Of a stretch of 64,000 nt of DNA, positions 45,382-54,415 are shown one piece after another. The stretch lies in the NCBI RefSeq assembly GCF_020829665.1, contig NZ_JAIVFT010000010.1, positions 241,191 to 305,190 on the forward strand. Reading direction: 5' to 3'. The notes under the pieces are model-generated. The model saw only the letters and a program-made list of their open reading frames with translations. It was not told the origin of the DNA and ran no database searches. Source of the DNA: Nostoc sp. CHAB 5824. GTDB lineage: Bacteria; Cyanobacteriota; Cyanobacteriia; Cyanobacteriales; Nostocaceae. The stretch's first letter is position 1; every line of letters starts with the position of its first letter. A program made the translations under genes and the position numbers.

Positions 45382-45681
45382 TTATGTACAAGAAGTTAAT
45401 ACGCGAGGGCGAATGGTATCTTGGATTTTTTTGCCTGCTGTTTGTTCAGCTAACCTAAGCTCATAATTTTTTTGCAAATTCATCCAGAACTCAGCGCTAG
45501 TCCCAAAATATCGTGCCAATCGCAAAGCTGTATCGGCAGTAATTCCTCGCTGTCCATTAATTATTTCGGTAATCCGATTTTTAGGTACATCAAGAACACG
45601 CGCTAGTTCACTTGCAGACATACCTAATTCATTAATTTCATCAGCAAGAATTTCTCCAGGGTGGATAGGTGGACGTGTCAT
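45382..45681 (-). CDS. higA: HigA-type XRE antitoxin
   Basis: A 99-aa protein. N-terminal HPGEILADEINELGMSASELARVLDVPKNRITEIINGQRGITADTALRLARYFGTSAEFWMNLQ is the classic HigA/VapI HTH signature. It binds the operon promoter and neutralises the toxin encoded upstream. Toxin-first order with an 10-base gap, typical of higBA. Confidence 0.92.
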   Translation of the reverse strand: MTRPPIHPGEILADEINELGMSASELARVLDVPKNRITEIINGQRGITADTALRLARYFGTSAEFWMNLQKNYELRLAEQTAGKKIQDTIRPRVLTSCT

Positions 45682-45691
45682 TTTACCTCTT

Positions 45692-45991
45692 TCAGTGATA
45701 ATCTGTGATTTCTATGTTGAATGGTTTAAGAGATCCCTCTGTCCAGTTAAAACAAATTCTCCACTGCTCGTTAATTCGGATACTGTACTGACCTTTTCTA
45801 TCCCCTTCTAGAGACTCAAAGCGATTACTAGGTAGCTGCATTAGATCCTCCTTACTAATGGCGGCTTCTAATATTTCAAGTCGTTTACACGCTTGTCTCT
45901 CAAAAGACTGAAACTCTTTTACCCTTTTACCCGCAACAAAGTCCTCCGTCCTTTTATCCTTGTACTTCGGAAAATCATTTGACGGAGACAT
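45692..45991 (-). CDS. higB: HigB-type RelE-superfamily toxin
   Basis: A 99-aa mRNA interferase-like protein: YKDKRTEDFVAGKRVKEFQSFER, then LEILEAAISKEDLMQLPSNRFESLEGDRKGQYSIRINEQWRICFNW, the HigB core with basic catalytic residues. The N-terminal eight residues (MSPSNDFP) are slightly longer than usual, where relatives start close to F/Y-K-D-K. It appears intact and is followed by higA. Confidence 0.9.
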   Translation of the reverse strand: MSPSNDFPKYKDKRTEDFVAGKRVKEFQSFERQACKRLEILEAAISKEDLMQLPSNRFESLEGDRKGQYSIRINEQWRICFNWTEGSLKPFNIEITDYH

Positions 45992-46464
45992 AATAGCGGC
46001 AGCAGAACAGTAGTAGATGTTATGCGTTACGTAACTCGTAACTCTAAATTAAATATATCACTATTAATACTTTTTTTGCAAGTCACTTATAAAAAGTGAC
46101 TTTTAGGAGAAGAGCGATCCCGCCTATAATAGAGTATTAATTTCTCTTTGTATGTCTAAGTATATAGTAACCTAAGCACACCCAAGAGCGATCGCTAAAG
46201 CTCAAACACCTTACCGCAACTATGAGGTGAAACCTGCTAACCCATTTCTAATTCTTCGTCGTCCAGGCGACTATGCATGAAGTTGCTTGATGCCAAATAT
46301 TGCTTGTTGATGTTGTAAATATTTTAACTGTATAAAGTTTGCGAAAAAAATCGTTGATTGCCAAGACACATAGCTTATAGCAATAGTAAAATCTACTTTA
46401 AGCTAGACGAAAATTACCTAAATTTCGGGTTAATTAACTTAGCTGTTAGTGGTAAATATCACAA
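45992..46464. other. Intergenic region upstream of the mgtE leader
   Basis: AT-rich with no convincing gene. A short open stretch near 46190-46281 (IAKAQTPYRNYEVKPANPF) reads like protein but has no start and no recognised family; it may be a fragment of a lost gene. Confidence 0.35.
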
Positions 46465-46662
46465 ATACTGAATGCTAATATTCAGTATCTCCCGGAGAGC
46501 GCTATTCCGGGTTAGGATGATGACTAGCGATGCCTTAATTTAGATATCGATATTGAATTGTTGAAATTTTATGGGCAATAGTCCACCAGATGGCAGTATC
46601 AACCTCCTCTGAGCTGGTGAGGAAGTCTCCCAGCGCGGGGGAGACTTAGGAGATATATCTAC
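46465..46662 (+). promoter_or_regulatory. Structured 5' leader of mgtE (candidate riboregulator)
   Basis: Four hairpins are visible: ATACTGAAT/ATTCAGTAT (46465-46488), CCCGGA/TCCGGG (46491-46511), CACCAG/CTGGTG (46584-46619), which competes with CCTC/GAGG (46603-46622), and AAGTCTCCC/GGGAGACTT (46623-46647). The last ends one base before the SD AGGAG (46648-46652), 10 bases before the ATG. It does not obviously match the M-box consensus. Confidence 0.5.
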
Positions 46663-48015
46663 ATGCTTACACAAGATATTCGTGATTTGCTGACTGATAC
46701 TACCGATTTAAACCAGTTGAAATGGGATTTAAATCGTCTACAACCTGTGGATGTGGGAGACTACATTACACAATTGCCTGAACAACAACGCGCGATCGCA
46801 TTCCGTTTACTCAACAAAGCTCAGGCAATTGATGTATTTGAATATCTGCCAACAGAGGTGCAGGAAGAATTAATTAATTCTCTGCATGATGTCCAGGTAG
46901 TGCAACTTGTAGAAGCGATGAGTCCCGACGAACGGGCAGAATTGTTTGATGAACTACCGGCTGGGGTAATCAAACGGCTATTGCAAGAACTGAGTCCAGA
47001 ACAAAGGCAAGCAACAGCAACGATTCTCGGCTATCCAGAAGGCACTGCTGGGCGGGTAATGACAACCGAATATGTCAGGTTGCGCCAAGGATTGACTGTA
47101 GGCGAAGCCCTAAGCAAAATCCGCCGTCAGGACGAAGACAAGGAATCGATTTACTACGCCTACGTCACAGATGACAACCGGACACTGGTGAGAGTAGTTT
47201 CACTGCGCCAGTTGTTGTTTACCTTTCCCGACGTTTTTATCAAAGATATTGCTAGCGATCGCGTCATTAAAGTTAGAACTGAAACCCCTCAAGAAGAAGT
47301 GGCGCGAATCATGCAGCGCTATGACTTAATTGCTATCCCCGTGGTCGACCGAGAAGACCGATTGGTTGGCATCGTCACCATTGATGATGTCATGGATATT
47401 TTGGAAGAGGAAGCTACAGAAGATATTCAAAAATTGGCGGGTGTGAGTGGTGATGAAGCAGCTTTATCATCTCCTCTCCTCACCATCCGCAACCGCTTGC
47501 CGTGGCTGTTGGGAATCATGGCACTATATATTGGTGCAGCCAGTGCGATCGCGCCTTTCCAATCTGTAATTGCCGCAGTGCCAGTTTTAGCAGTGATCAT
47601 GCCGATTTTTTCTAACACTGGTGGTACTGTTGGTATTCAATCATTAACGGTAACAATCCGCGGCTTAGGGGTGGGCGAGGTAACACCCAAAGATACCTTG
47701 AAAATTCTTCGCAAAGAACTTTTAGCAGGTTTAGCCACAGCCCTAGTTTTAGCCACAACCATGATCCTGCTTTCCTTAATTTGGGCACGACCCCAAGAGC
47801 GATGGGTGGCTTTAATTGCCGGAATGGTAATGGCAACTAATACAATTGTGGCTGTTACACTCGGCACTTTACTGCCAATGGCTTTGAAACGACTAAAGCT
47901 TGACCCTGCCCTAGTTAGCGGGCCGTTAGTGACTACAATGCTGGATACAATTGGGTTTTTAACGTTCCTTACCCTGATTTCGTTTGCTTTGCAGGTATTA
48001 CATTTACCAAATTAA
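46663..48015 (+). CDS. mgtE: Magnesium transporter MgtE
   Basis: A 450-aa Mg2+ channel. N-terminal helical gating domain (about 1-130, with LFDELPAGVIKRLLQELSPEQRQ), tandem CBS domains (about 135-255, with VVDREDRLVGIVTIDDVMDI), and five TM helices (about 280-448) including the pore motif PIFSNTGGTVGIQ. Full length, plasma membrane. Preceded by a long structured leader, suggesting post-transcriptional control by Mg2+ or another signal. Confidence 0.95.
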   Translation: MLTQDIRDLLTDTTDLNQLKWDLNRLQPVDVGDYITQLPEQQRAIAFRLLNKAQAIDVFEYLPTEVQEELINSLHDVQVVQLVEAMSPDERAELFDELPAGVIKRLLQELSPEQRQATATILGYPEGTAGRVMTTEYVRLRQGLTVGEALSKIRRQDEDKESIYYAYVTDDNRTLVRVVSLRQLLFTFPDVFIKDIASDRVIKVRTETPQEEVARIMQRYDLIAIPVVDREDRLVGIVTIDDVMDILEEEATEDIQKLAGVSGDEAALSSPLLTIRNRLPWLLGIMALYIGAASAIAPFQSVIAAVPVLAVIMPIFSNTGGTVGIQSLTVTIRGLGVGEVTPKDTLKILRKELLAGLATALVLATTMILLSLIWARPQERWVALIAGMVMATNTIVAVTLGTLLPMALKRLKLDPALVSGPLVTTMLDTIGFLTFLTLISFALQVLHLPN

Positions 48016-48080
48016 TCAGCTAATGTGCTTTAAAACTGATGTTTTTCGTGAAAACTGTCATTAGTCACTAGTAAATTGTA

Positions 48081-48168
48081 GCGGAAGTTTGCCTACCTTG
48101 AACCAGTTGCTCAAGCCTTAAATCTTGTTAATTGAGATGGTAGCTGGATTTACGCGCCCGCTGTACTA
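48081..48168 (+). repeat. Dispersed intergenic repeat, copy 1
   Basis: Shares GCGGAAGTTTGCCTA and the segment TTAATTGAGATGGTAGCTGG with 54053-54140 in the same orientation. It lies downstream of mgtE, followed by a fragment of STRR (ATGACTAATGAC) near 48187. Confidence 0.6.
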
Positions 48169-48317
48169 TTCCTTTATAAATACAAATGACTAATGACAAA
48201 ATAATAGATATCTAATTTGATAGAAGACAGGTGATATCATTTCCTCTGCATATGTAAATTAAAAAGCTGTAGAGACGCGACCGCTCGTATCTCTATGTAG
48301 GAAACTGATTGCTATTT

Positions 48318-49331
48318 ATGCCTACTACCACCTGGAATCGTCATCACGTTCTTTCCCTAGCTGACTTCACTACCGCCGAATATGATACAGTCTTGCAAAC
48401 TGCTGCCAGTTTTCAAGAGGTACTATCGCGGCGGACGAAGAAAGTGCCAACCTTGCAGGGACAGGTGGTGGCGAATTTATTTTTTGAATCTTCTACCCGC
48501 ACGCGCAGCAGTTTTGAACTCGCTGCGAAACGGTTAAGTGCAGATACGTTAAACTTTGCTGCAGCATCTTCCTCTATGACAAAAGGAGAGACAATTCTCG
48601 ACACGGCGAAGACCTATTTGGCGATGGGAACTGATATTATGGTAGTCCGCCATCGAGAGGCAGGAGTACCAAATGCGATCGCAGCTGAAATGGATCGTCT
48701 AGGTGTACGAGTTAGTGTCCTCAATGCTGGTGATGGTCAACATGAGCATCCTTCTCAAGCACTGCTAGATTTATTTACCATTTGTACTCTAATTGACCCA
48801 GCTAGTCCCCGACTGGAACTTTTAAAGGGAAAAAAGATTGCCATTGTTGGGGATATTCTCCATTCTCGCGTGGCGCGATCGAATATTTGGAGTTTAATTG
48901 CCAGTGGTGCCGAAGTGCATCTGGCAGCACCACCTACCCTCTTACCCAAGTTATTTGCTGAGTATATCTCTGAGGAGTTAGGAGTCAGAAGTTATTCCCC
49001 CACTTGCCAACTTTTTCTACATTGGCAGCTAGAACCAGCTTTACAAGATGCCGATTTTGTGATGACTTTACGCTTGCAAAAGGAACGCATGACGGCTCAT
49101 TTACTGCCAAGTTTGCGAGAATATCATCAGCAGTTTGGCATTACACGCACAAAGTTGCAACTTTGTAAACCTAATGTCAAAGTTTTGCATCCAGGCCCAG
49201 TCAATCGTGGTGTTGAAATTAGTTCTGAATTGATGGATGACCCAGAATTTAGTCTCATTCAATCGCAAGTTACCAGTGGTGTCGCCGTTCGCATGGCGCT
49301 GCTGTATTTGTTAGGTAGCGGCAAAGCTTAA
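48318..49331 (+). CDS. pyrB: Aspartate carbamoyltransferase catalytic subunit
   Basis: A 337-aa enzyme from the ATG at 48318 (a TTG at 48309 is less likely), condensing carbamoyl phosphate and aspartate in pyrimidine synthesis. Motifs: FFESSTRTRSSFE (about 49-61, carbamoyl-phosphate binding), HPSQALLDLFT, and the C-terminal VLHPGPVNRGVEISSELMD. No pyrI neighbour. Its stop codon overlaps that of the convergent Uma2 gene by a few bases. Confidence 0.95.
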   Translation: MPTTTWNRHHVLSLADFTTAEYDTVLQTAASFQEVLSRRTKKVPTLQGQVVANLFFESSTRTRSSFELAAKRLSADTLNFAAASSSMTKGETILDTAKTYLAMGTDIMVVRHREAGVPNAIAAEMDRLGVRVSVLNAGDGQHEHPSQALLDLFTICTLIDPASPRLELLKGKKIAIVGDILHSRVARSNIWSLIASGAEVHLAAPPTLLPKLFAEYISEELGVRSYSPTCQLFLHWQLEPALQDADFVMTLRLQKERMTAHLLPSLREYHQQFGITRTKLQLCKPNVKVLHPGPVNRGVEISSELMDDPEFSLIQSQVTSGVAVRMALLYLLGSGKA

Positions 49332-49903
49332 TAACAGGATAGATTTAAGCTAAATCCTGGCAATACATTTTCACCCGATAATTGTGTAGGCAGGTTTCGC
49401 AATTCCACATTCTGTCCTTGGCAATAAATTTCCACTTGTTGCTGTTGGGGATTAATTAACCATGCCAATTGCACTCCTGCATCCAGATATTCTTGCATTT
49501 TCTGGCGCAGCATTTCTAAATTATCTGTTGCTGACTTTAATTCCATGACAAAATCCGGTGCAATGGGGGGAAATTTACGTCTTTGTTCAGGAGTGAGTGC
49601 TTCCCAACGTTCCCGTTGAATCCAAGCGGCATCAGGGGAACGGTCTGCTCCATTGGGTAATTTAAATATAGTAGAAGAACTAAAAGTGTAGCCGAGGCCG
49701 GTTTGCCGATTCCAGATGCCCAAATCAATAATTAAGTCGGCTTCACGGTTGCCACTTTCTCCTCCAACGGGTGGCATAATCATCAATTCTCCCTTAGCCG
49801 TTCGTTCAAACTGCAACTCACGGTTCTTTTGACATAACTGGTAGAACTGTTCGTCTGTGAGGTGAACGGTATCTAGGTTTAATGTCAAAGGACTTGTAAC
49901 CAT
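49328..49903 (-). CDS. Uma2 family (DUF820) endonuclease-like protein
   Basis: A 191-aa PD-(D/E)XK-fold protein. Typical segments: FYQLCQKNRELQFERTAKGELMIMPP near residue 20, SPDAAWIQRERWEALTPEQRRKFPPIAPDFVMELKS (about 88-123, with D and E-x-K), and the tail MQEYLDAGVQLAWLINPQQQQVEIY. This family is hugely expanded in cyanobacteria; most members have no known role and often behave as stand-alone accessory genes. Confidence 0.92.
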   Translation of the reverse strand: MVTSPLTLNLDTVHLTDEQFYQLCQKNRELQFERTAKGELMIMPPVGGESGNREADLIIDLGIWNRQTGLGYTFSSSTIFKLPNGADRSPDAAWIQRERWEALTPEQRRKFPPIAPDFVMELKSATDNLEMLRQKMQEYLDAGVQLAWLINPQQQQVEIYCQGQNVELRNLPTQLSGENVLPGFSLNLSCY

Positions 49904-50209
49904 ACAGATAATTTGAATAGTAGTGGCGATAATACTATGCTACTTCCTATTTGATAACAGCAGTTTGCTGGTGTCATATAAGACTTATGCAAAAATTGTT
50001 TGAAACTCTTATTCCTTTGCGGTAGCCTGCGGAGTTCTTGCTACCAATCTTTTAATATTAGTCCCATCGGACTATTTTACGGAACAATACCTATTCTCAT
50101 AGAAATTATGTATTCCTCCGATCGCATGAGGACAGAATTCTGTAATCTTGGCACACTGGTATCGTAGAAGTTCAGAATTTAATGACTTCTAGAAATGTCT
50201 GAGGTAAAT
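49904..50209. other. Intergenic region between divergent genes
   Basis: No gene. Contains the promoters of the Uma2 and pentapeptide genes; GAGG at 50201-50204 serves as ribosome-binding site for the latter. Confidence 0.4.
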
Positions 50210-50650
50210 ATGAAACGAATTTTTTTGACGGCAGCAGCCTTACTCAGCACGCTATCTTTAGCTGCTCCTATTCCCGTCAAAGCAGAAAACTCCGCCCCTG
50301 TCCGGCGCTTGCTAGAAACTAGAGAATGTTTGGGATGTAATTTAGCAGGAGCAAACCTTAAAGGCGCTCATCTAATAGGTGTTGACCTGAGAAATGCAAA
50401 TTTAAAAGGAGCTAATCTCGAAGGTGCTAATTTAGAAGGCGCTGATTTAACTGGTGCAAATTTGAAGTCTGCTAATCTCACAGAAGCATTCGTCAGCGAT
50501 ACTATCTTAAATAATGCCAATCTCACTAACGTTAATTTAAGTAATTCCCGTTTATATAATACTCATGTAGATGGCGCTGTTCTAGCTGGTATTGATTTAA
50601 GCGGTGCTGATGTATTTAATACTGCTATTAGCGTCGGTGGTGAATATTAA
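50210..50650 (+). CDS. Secreted pentapeptide-repeat protein
   Basis: A 146-aa protein. I start it at the ATG at 50210 (MKRIFLTAAALLS), which has GAGGT six bases upstream and gives a clean signal peptide (cleavage likely after VKA, about residue 25); an ATG at 50195 is in frame. Residues from 50 to 135 are A(N/D)LxG-type pentapeptide repeats forming a right-handed beta-helix. Three features suggest periplasmic location: the leader, a CLGCNLAG segment, and no TM helix. Role unknown. Confidence 0.85.
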   Translation: MKRIFLTAAALLSTLSLAAPIPVKAENSAPVRRLLETRECLGCNLAGANLKGAHLIGVDLRNANLKGANLEGANLEGADLTGANLKSANLTEAFVSDTILNNANLTNVNLSNSRLYNTHVDGAVLAGIDLSGADVFNTAISVGGEY

Positions 50651-50720
50651 TGGGGAGTAAAAATTTCAAAGTGATGAGTTAAGAGTTATATTTAACTCCT
50701 AACTCTGTACTCTCTAAGTT

Positions 50721-52061
50721 TTACTCACCAGTAATTGACAGTTCATCAACCCAAATTTTTGGACAAACTCCCCCCGGTGTTAACTCTGCCTCTTTGTCTA
50801 CATAAATAATTGACTTTAAGAGTTCCAAGAAATCGCCAGCAACAGTTGCTGACTCAATACTCGTCCTGACACCCTTGTTAACTAGCCAACCATCAAACGG
50901 CAAAGAAAACGAACCTTGTAAAGATTTAACTCCAGCATGGAGAGCTTGTAAATCATCGATAAAAATCACATTTTCAGCAGTTTCTAAACTTAACTCTTCT
51001 TCATGAGTTGCTGTTGTAAAAACGTGATAAAAATTGGGGCTAACACTGACTTTTGCACCAATACTTGCATTACCTGTTGGCTGGGCATTGAACCTTTTGG
51101 CAGTACCTGCACTGTGGAGAAAGCCCGTTAAAACGCCATTTTCAATCAGCGAAACCTGACGAGTAGGAGTTCCTTCACCATCAAAGCTTTCTGCGCCTAC
51201 GTTAGCTGGGTGCAATGCATCATCATAAACTGAAAACAGAGGGGTAGCAATTTTTTTACCTAAATCATCAGCAGTAGATAGGCTTTGGTTGTCCAAAATA
51301 CTTTGAGCGTTGAACAAGTTAGAAAAACCACCCAACAAACTTAAGAAAGCTTCCGGTGAGAAAACAACCCGATATTTACCAGTTTTAATTTTTTCATAAT
51401 TTAAGTGACTGATAGTTTTATCTGCGGTTTCTTTGATGCAACCATTTATGTCTAGATTATCTAAACTTTGGTTGATTCTAAAAGCACCTGCACTGCGAGG
51501 TTTTTTTCCTTCTTCTTCTGTTTTGCTATAAAGATAAACTGATGCTAAGGAGTGAGATTCAGTTCTTACTGCACCGTCGCTATTGAGATAAAACCTGTCA
51601 ATATCTCTTTGCGATAAACCATTATAAGGCACACCTTTAATTGCTGGATGAGCTGCTAGTAATTCTTTTTCAGCTACCAACAATTTTTCTATGAGTTCAG
51701 CAACAGGTGCTTGAGATGTCTTATGTTGAAGTTTATTTGGAATAGGAACAGTGGCTTCTGGACTAAAATCAGGAACATTTTCTTTAACACCAAAGAAACT
51801 GGCTTCGTAGGCAGTTTTCAAAGCTAATTCCAGCCCTTTGGAATCTACATCTGTGGTGCTGGTGACACCCATTGTATTATCTTCATTCCAGACACGAACA
51901 GTAACACCAGAGCGATTTGAGGCTTTGACTTGTTTTGGCTCACCTTGGTCTACTTGTACACTGGTGTCATCTACTGTTGAGCCATAAATGTCAAATTTCT
52001 TAATGCCAAGCTTATCAGCATTGTCCTTGGCAGAATTTGCAATCTCATTGATATTCGGCAT
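50721..52061 (-). CDS. TldE/PmbA-family metalloprotease subunit
   Basis: A 446-aa protein from the ATG at 52061 (a TTG at 52067 adds two residues). It matches the TldE/PmbA branch: GVTVRVWNEDNTMGVTSTTDVDSKGLE near residue 50, GYRVVFSPEAFLSLL-like region and FLHSAGTAKRFNAQPTGNA. It lacks HExxxH, as expected for the non-catalytic partner of TldD. The catalytic TldD gene is just upstream on the same strand (364 bases away), so they likely act as a heterodimeric peptidase. Confidence 0.88.
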   Translation of the reverse strand: MPNINEIANSAKDNADKLGIKKFDIYGSTVDDTSVQVDQGEPKQVKASNRSGVTVRVWNEDNTMGVTSTTDVDSKGLELALKTAYEASFFGVKENVPDFSPEATVPIPNKLQHKTSQAPVAELIEKLLVAEKELLAAHPAIKGVPYNGLSQRDIDRFYLNSDGAVRTESHSLASVYLYSKTEEEGKKPRSAGAFRINQSLDNLDINGCIKETADKTISHLNYEKIKTGKYRVVFSPEAFLSLLGGFSNLFNAQSILDNQSLSTADDLGKKIATPLFSVYDDALHPANVGAESFDGEGTPTRQVSLIENGVLTGFLHSAGTAKRFNAQPTGNASIGAKVSVSPNFYHVFTTATHEEELSLETAENVIFIDDLQALHAGVKSLQGSFSLPFDGWLVNKGVRTSIESATVAGDFLELLKSIIYVDKEAELTPGGVCPKIWVDELSITGE

Positions 52062-52425
52062 AGTCAATTTTAGATTTTGGATTTTAGAGTGAAAGGAATT
52101 CCATTTTTGAGATTAGATTTTGGATTTTGGATGTTATGACTTATATTTTTCTCGCAGTGTTTTATTGCCGCAACAGTCATAGTTATAATTTTGGTAGCTC
52201 TTGCATTAGGCTTTTTTAGTTTTTCTGCGTTGATTGAGCTAGATAGACTACTCGATTAATTAGCAAAAACTAAAGTGGCTAAAGGTAACAACTGTTTGCC
52301 AATGACATCAGAAATTCTAGTTTGTAGCAATTGCTCAACTAGACGAATAACTCGTAATGCCAGCTGCATTGTTCTAGCCTTAAACTGCTGCTCATTCACA
52401 ATCCAAAATCTAAAATCTAAAATTC
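52062..52425. other. Spacer between tldD and tldE-like genes with STRR-type repeats
   Basis: GATTTTGGATTTTAGA-type tandem units occur at 52073-52135 and in inverted form at 52397-52420 (AATCCAAAATCTAAAATC). No gene recognised in between. Confidence 0.5.
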
Positions 52426-53898
52426 TTATCGTCCACCTACGGTAATAGAATCAACCTTAATGTGGGGTTGTCCTACTGTTGTATAAATACTGCCACTAAC
52501 GGAGCCACAAAAACCAGGTGCAATTTCCAAATCTTGGGAACACATAGAAATTTTATTCATAATTTCCTTAGCTTCACCAATTAGAATTGCTCCCTTTAGC
52601 GGTTTGGTGATTTTGCCATTTTCAATCAAGTAAGCTTCATCTACACTAAAGTTAAATTGACCTGTAGCACCAACACTTCCGCCACCCATTTTTTTACAAT
52701 AAATACCTTTATCAACAGAGGTGAATAAATCATCATTGGTGTACTCGCCAGAATCAATATAAGTATTACGCATCCGGCTAGCAGCGGCAAAGGTATAATT
52801 TTGGCGTCGTCCACTTCCAGTTCTGGGGTGTCCAGTGCGTGCAGAACCTGTTCTATCTGCTAAGAAGTTTTTGAGAACCCCTTTTTCAATTAATAGGGTT
52901 CTTTGAGCGGGCATACCTTCATCATCCATGTCAATTGTCCCGAAGGCATTTTCAGAGCGCCCTTCATCCCAGGCTGTCAAACTTTCGTGGGCAATTTTTT
53001 CGCCTTTTTTGTCAGCAAAGGGAGTGGTATTGCGTTCAATTTGAGTGGTTTCTAACAGGTGTCCGCAGGCTTCGTGGAAGATTACCCCGCCAAAGTGATT
53101 CGCCATAATAATTGGGTAAGTACCCGATTCTACGTAATCGGCATAGAGCATTTTGCCAGCGGATTCTGCTATTTTCTCCGCAGCTTGTTGAGAATCCCAA
53201 GTTCTCAAGAAGTTGGCATCGCTAGTGTTACCTGCGCGTTCACCGATGGAAGCACGATTAGCTCCATCAGCACACAAGAGGTTAAATCCTACTGACTGGG
53301 TGAGGCGAATGTCACGGGCAAAAGTACCATCACTGGCGGCGATTAAGACTTCTTGCCAATCCCGGAAATAGGTAGCACGGCGCGATTGGACGTGGCTAGC
53401 TTTTTGCTTCAGGTGGGCGGTACCATCAAGGAGGACTTCTCCCATTTCTCGGATGGAGCTACACACTGGTAGCCATGAATCTTTACCTCTTTTAGTGGCG
53501 TAATCTCTCAATAATTCCAGGTTTATTTCTGGAATGAAAGCTTTAGGAGTGGGTAATTGTAATCCCAGGATAGAAAGACCTTTTTCTAAAGCTGCTTTCA
53601 AACCGGAAAAAGAAAGGTCATTGGTGCTGACATAGCAATCGGCTTTGCCACGAAATACTCTGACTCCCGCGCCTGTAGATAGACTGGGTGAAATACTAGT
53701 TATGGAGTCGTCTTCTGCAAGAGAACTAATATAGTTGCGACGCTCTAAAAATAATTCGATGAAGTCAGCACCAGCGGCGCGTCCTAGTCCCAGGAGGGTA
53801 GCCAGAGGGGCTTCCCAGGTTTCATCGAAACGCTCTGGTGTGGAGGAATATTGGAGGGTGGGAAGTTGATTCGAGAGAAGTAGCGTACTTGTAAGCAT
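52426..53898 (-). CDS. tldD: TldD metalloprotease
   Basis: A 490-aa protein with the catalytic zinc motif HEACGH at 275-280 (HExxxH) and the surrounding GGVIFHEACGHLLETTQIE. N-terminal pattern FIELFLERR... GAGVRVFRGKADCYVST and C-terminal MGGGSVGATGQFNFSVDEAYLIENGKI are family-typical. With TldE it degrades or matures small peptides in the cytoplasm. In other bacteria the pair processes modified peptides and degrades unfolded peptides. Confidence 0.93.
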   Translation of the reverse strand: MLTSTLLLSNQLPTLQYSSTPERFDETWEAPLATLLGLGRAAGADFIELFLERRNYISSLAEDDSITSISPSLSTGAGVRVFRGKADCYVSTNDLSFSGLKAALEKGLSILGLQLPTPKAFIPEINLELLRDYATKRGKDSWLPVCSSIREMGEVLLDGTAHLKQKASHVQSRRATYFRDWQEVLIAASDGTFARDIRLTQSVGFNLLCADGANRASIGERAGNTSDANFLRTWDSQQAAEKIAESAGKMLYADYVESGTYPIIMANHFGGVIFHEACGHLLETTQIERNTTPFADKKGEKIAHESLTAWDEGRSENAFGTIDMDDEGMPAQRTLLIEKGVLKNFLADRTGSARTGHPRTGSGRRQNYTFAAASRMRNTYIDSGEYTNDDLFTSVDKGIYCKKMGGGSVGATGQFNFSVDEAYLIENGKITKPLKGAILIGEAKEIMNKISMCSQDLEIAPGFCGSVSGSIYTTVGQPHIKVDSITVGGR

Positions 53899-54415
53899 GG
53901 GTAGCCTCGTCTGCTGGCGTAATTCAGAGATTTGACTGATAAATCCTGGTGTGTTCAGTCTAACAAATCAGTGAAAGTTACAGTTGGGAGAAAGGTAGTG
54001 TGGATTTCCCTCCTCTTAAGTGAAGTTATAAAGAGGTTCGGTTAACACTTTAGCGGAAATTTGCCTAACTTTAACTAGTTGCTTAGAGCAAATTGTTTGG
54101 TTAATTGAGATGGTAGCTGGATTTTTGCCGTGCTGTATTAAAAGTTGGAGACTATACAAACAAAGTCCGCCTTTGCGGACTGAGATTTTGAAAGTTCGCA
54201 CCCTTGAGGGTGTGAGTGTAAAATGAGATGCACCTATCTATATATATGTATTTAACTGGCAGTCTTCTCAACGTAGCGAATCATGAGCTAGGAGTGGGAT
54301 GAAAGAACCTCTACCTATGATCAGTATACAGAGGCTTCCTGAGACTAACTCATATTCAATATGCAATCTTGTTTGTTGCAAATACTTAATTTAGTCCAGG
54401 CTAAATTTCTCAGGT
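53899..54415. other. Intergenic region with dispersed repeats and hairpins
   Basis: No gene. Holds repeat copy 54053-54140, a perfect AGTCCGC-CTTT-GCGGACT hairpin (54165-54182) and a CGCACCC/GGGTGTG stem (54197-54213). Confidence 0.5.
54053..54140 (+). repeat. Dispersed intergenic repeat, copy 2
   Basis: Partner of 48081-48168: GCGGAAATTTGCCTA at the left and TTAATTGAGATGGTAGCTGG towards the right, with divergent middle. Confidence 0.6.

Noticed and set aside
46465..46662. M-box magnesium riboswitch
   Set aside because: The leader lacks the M-box consensus elements that I can recall, so I report only a structured leader.
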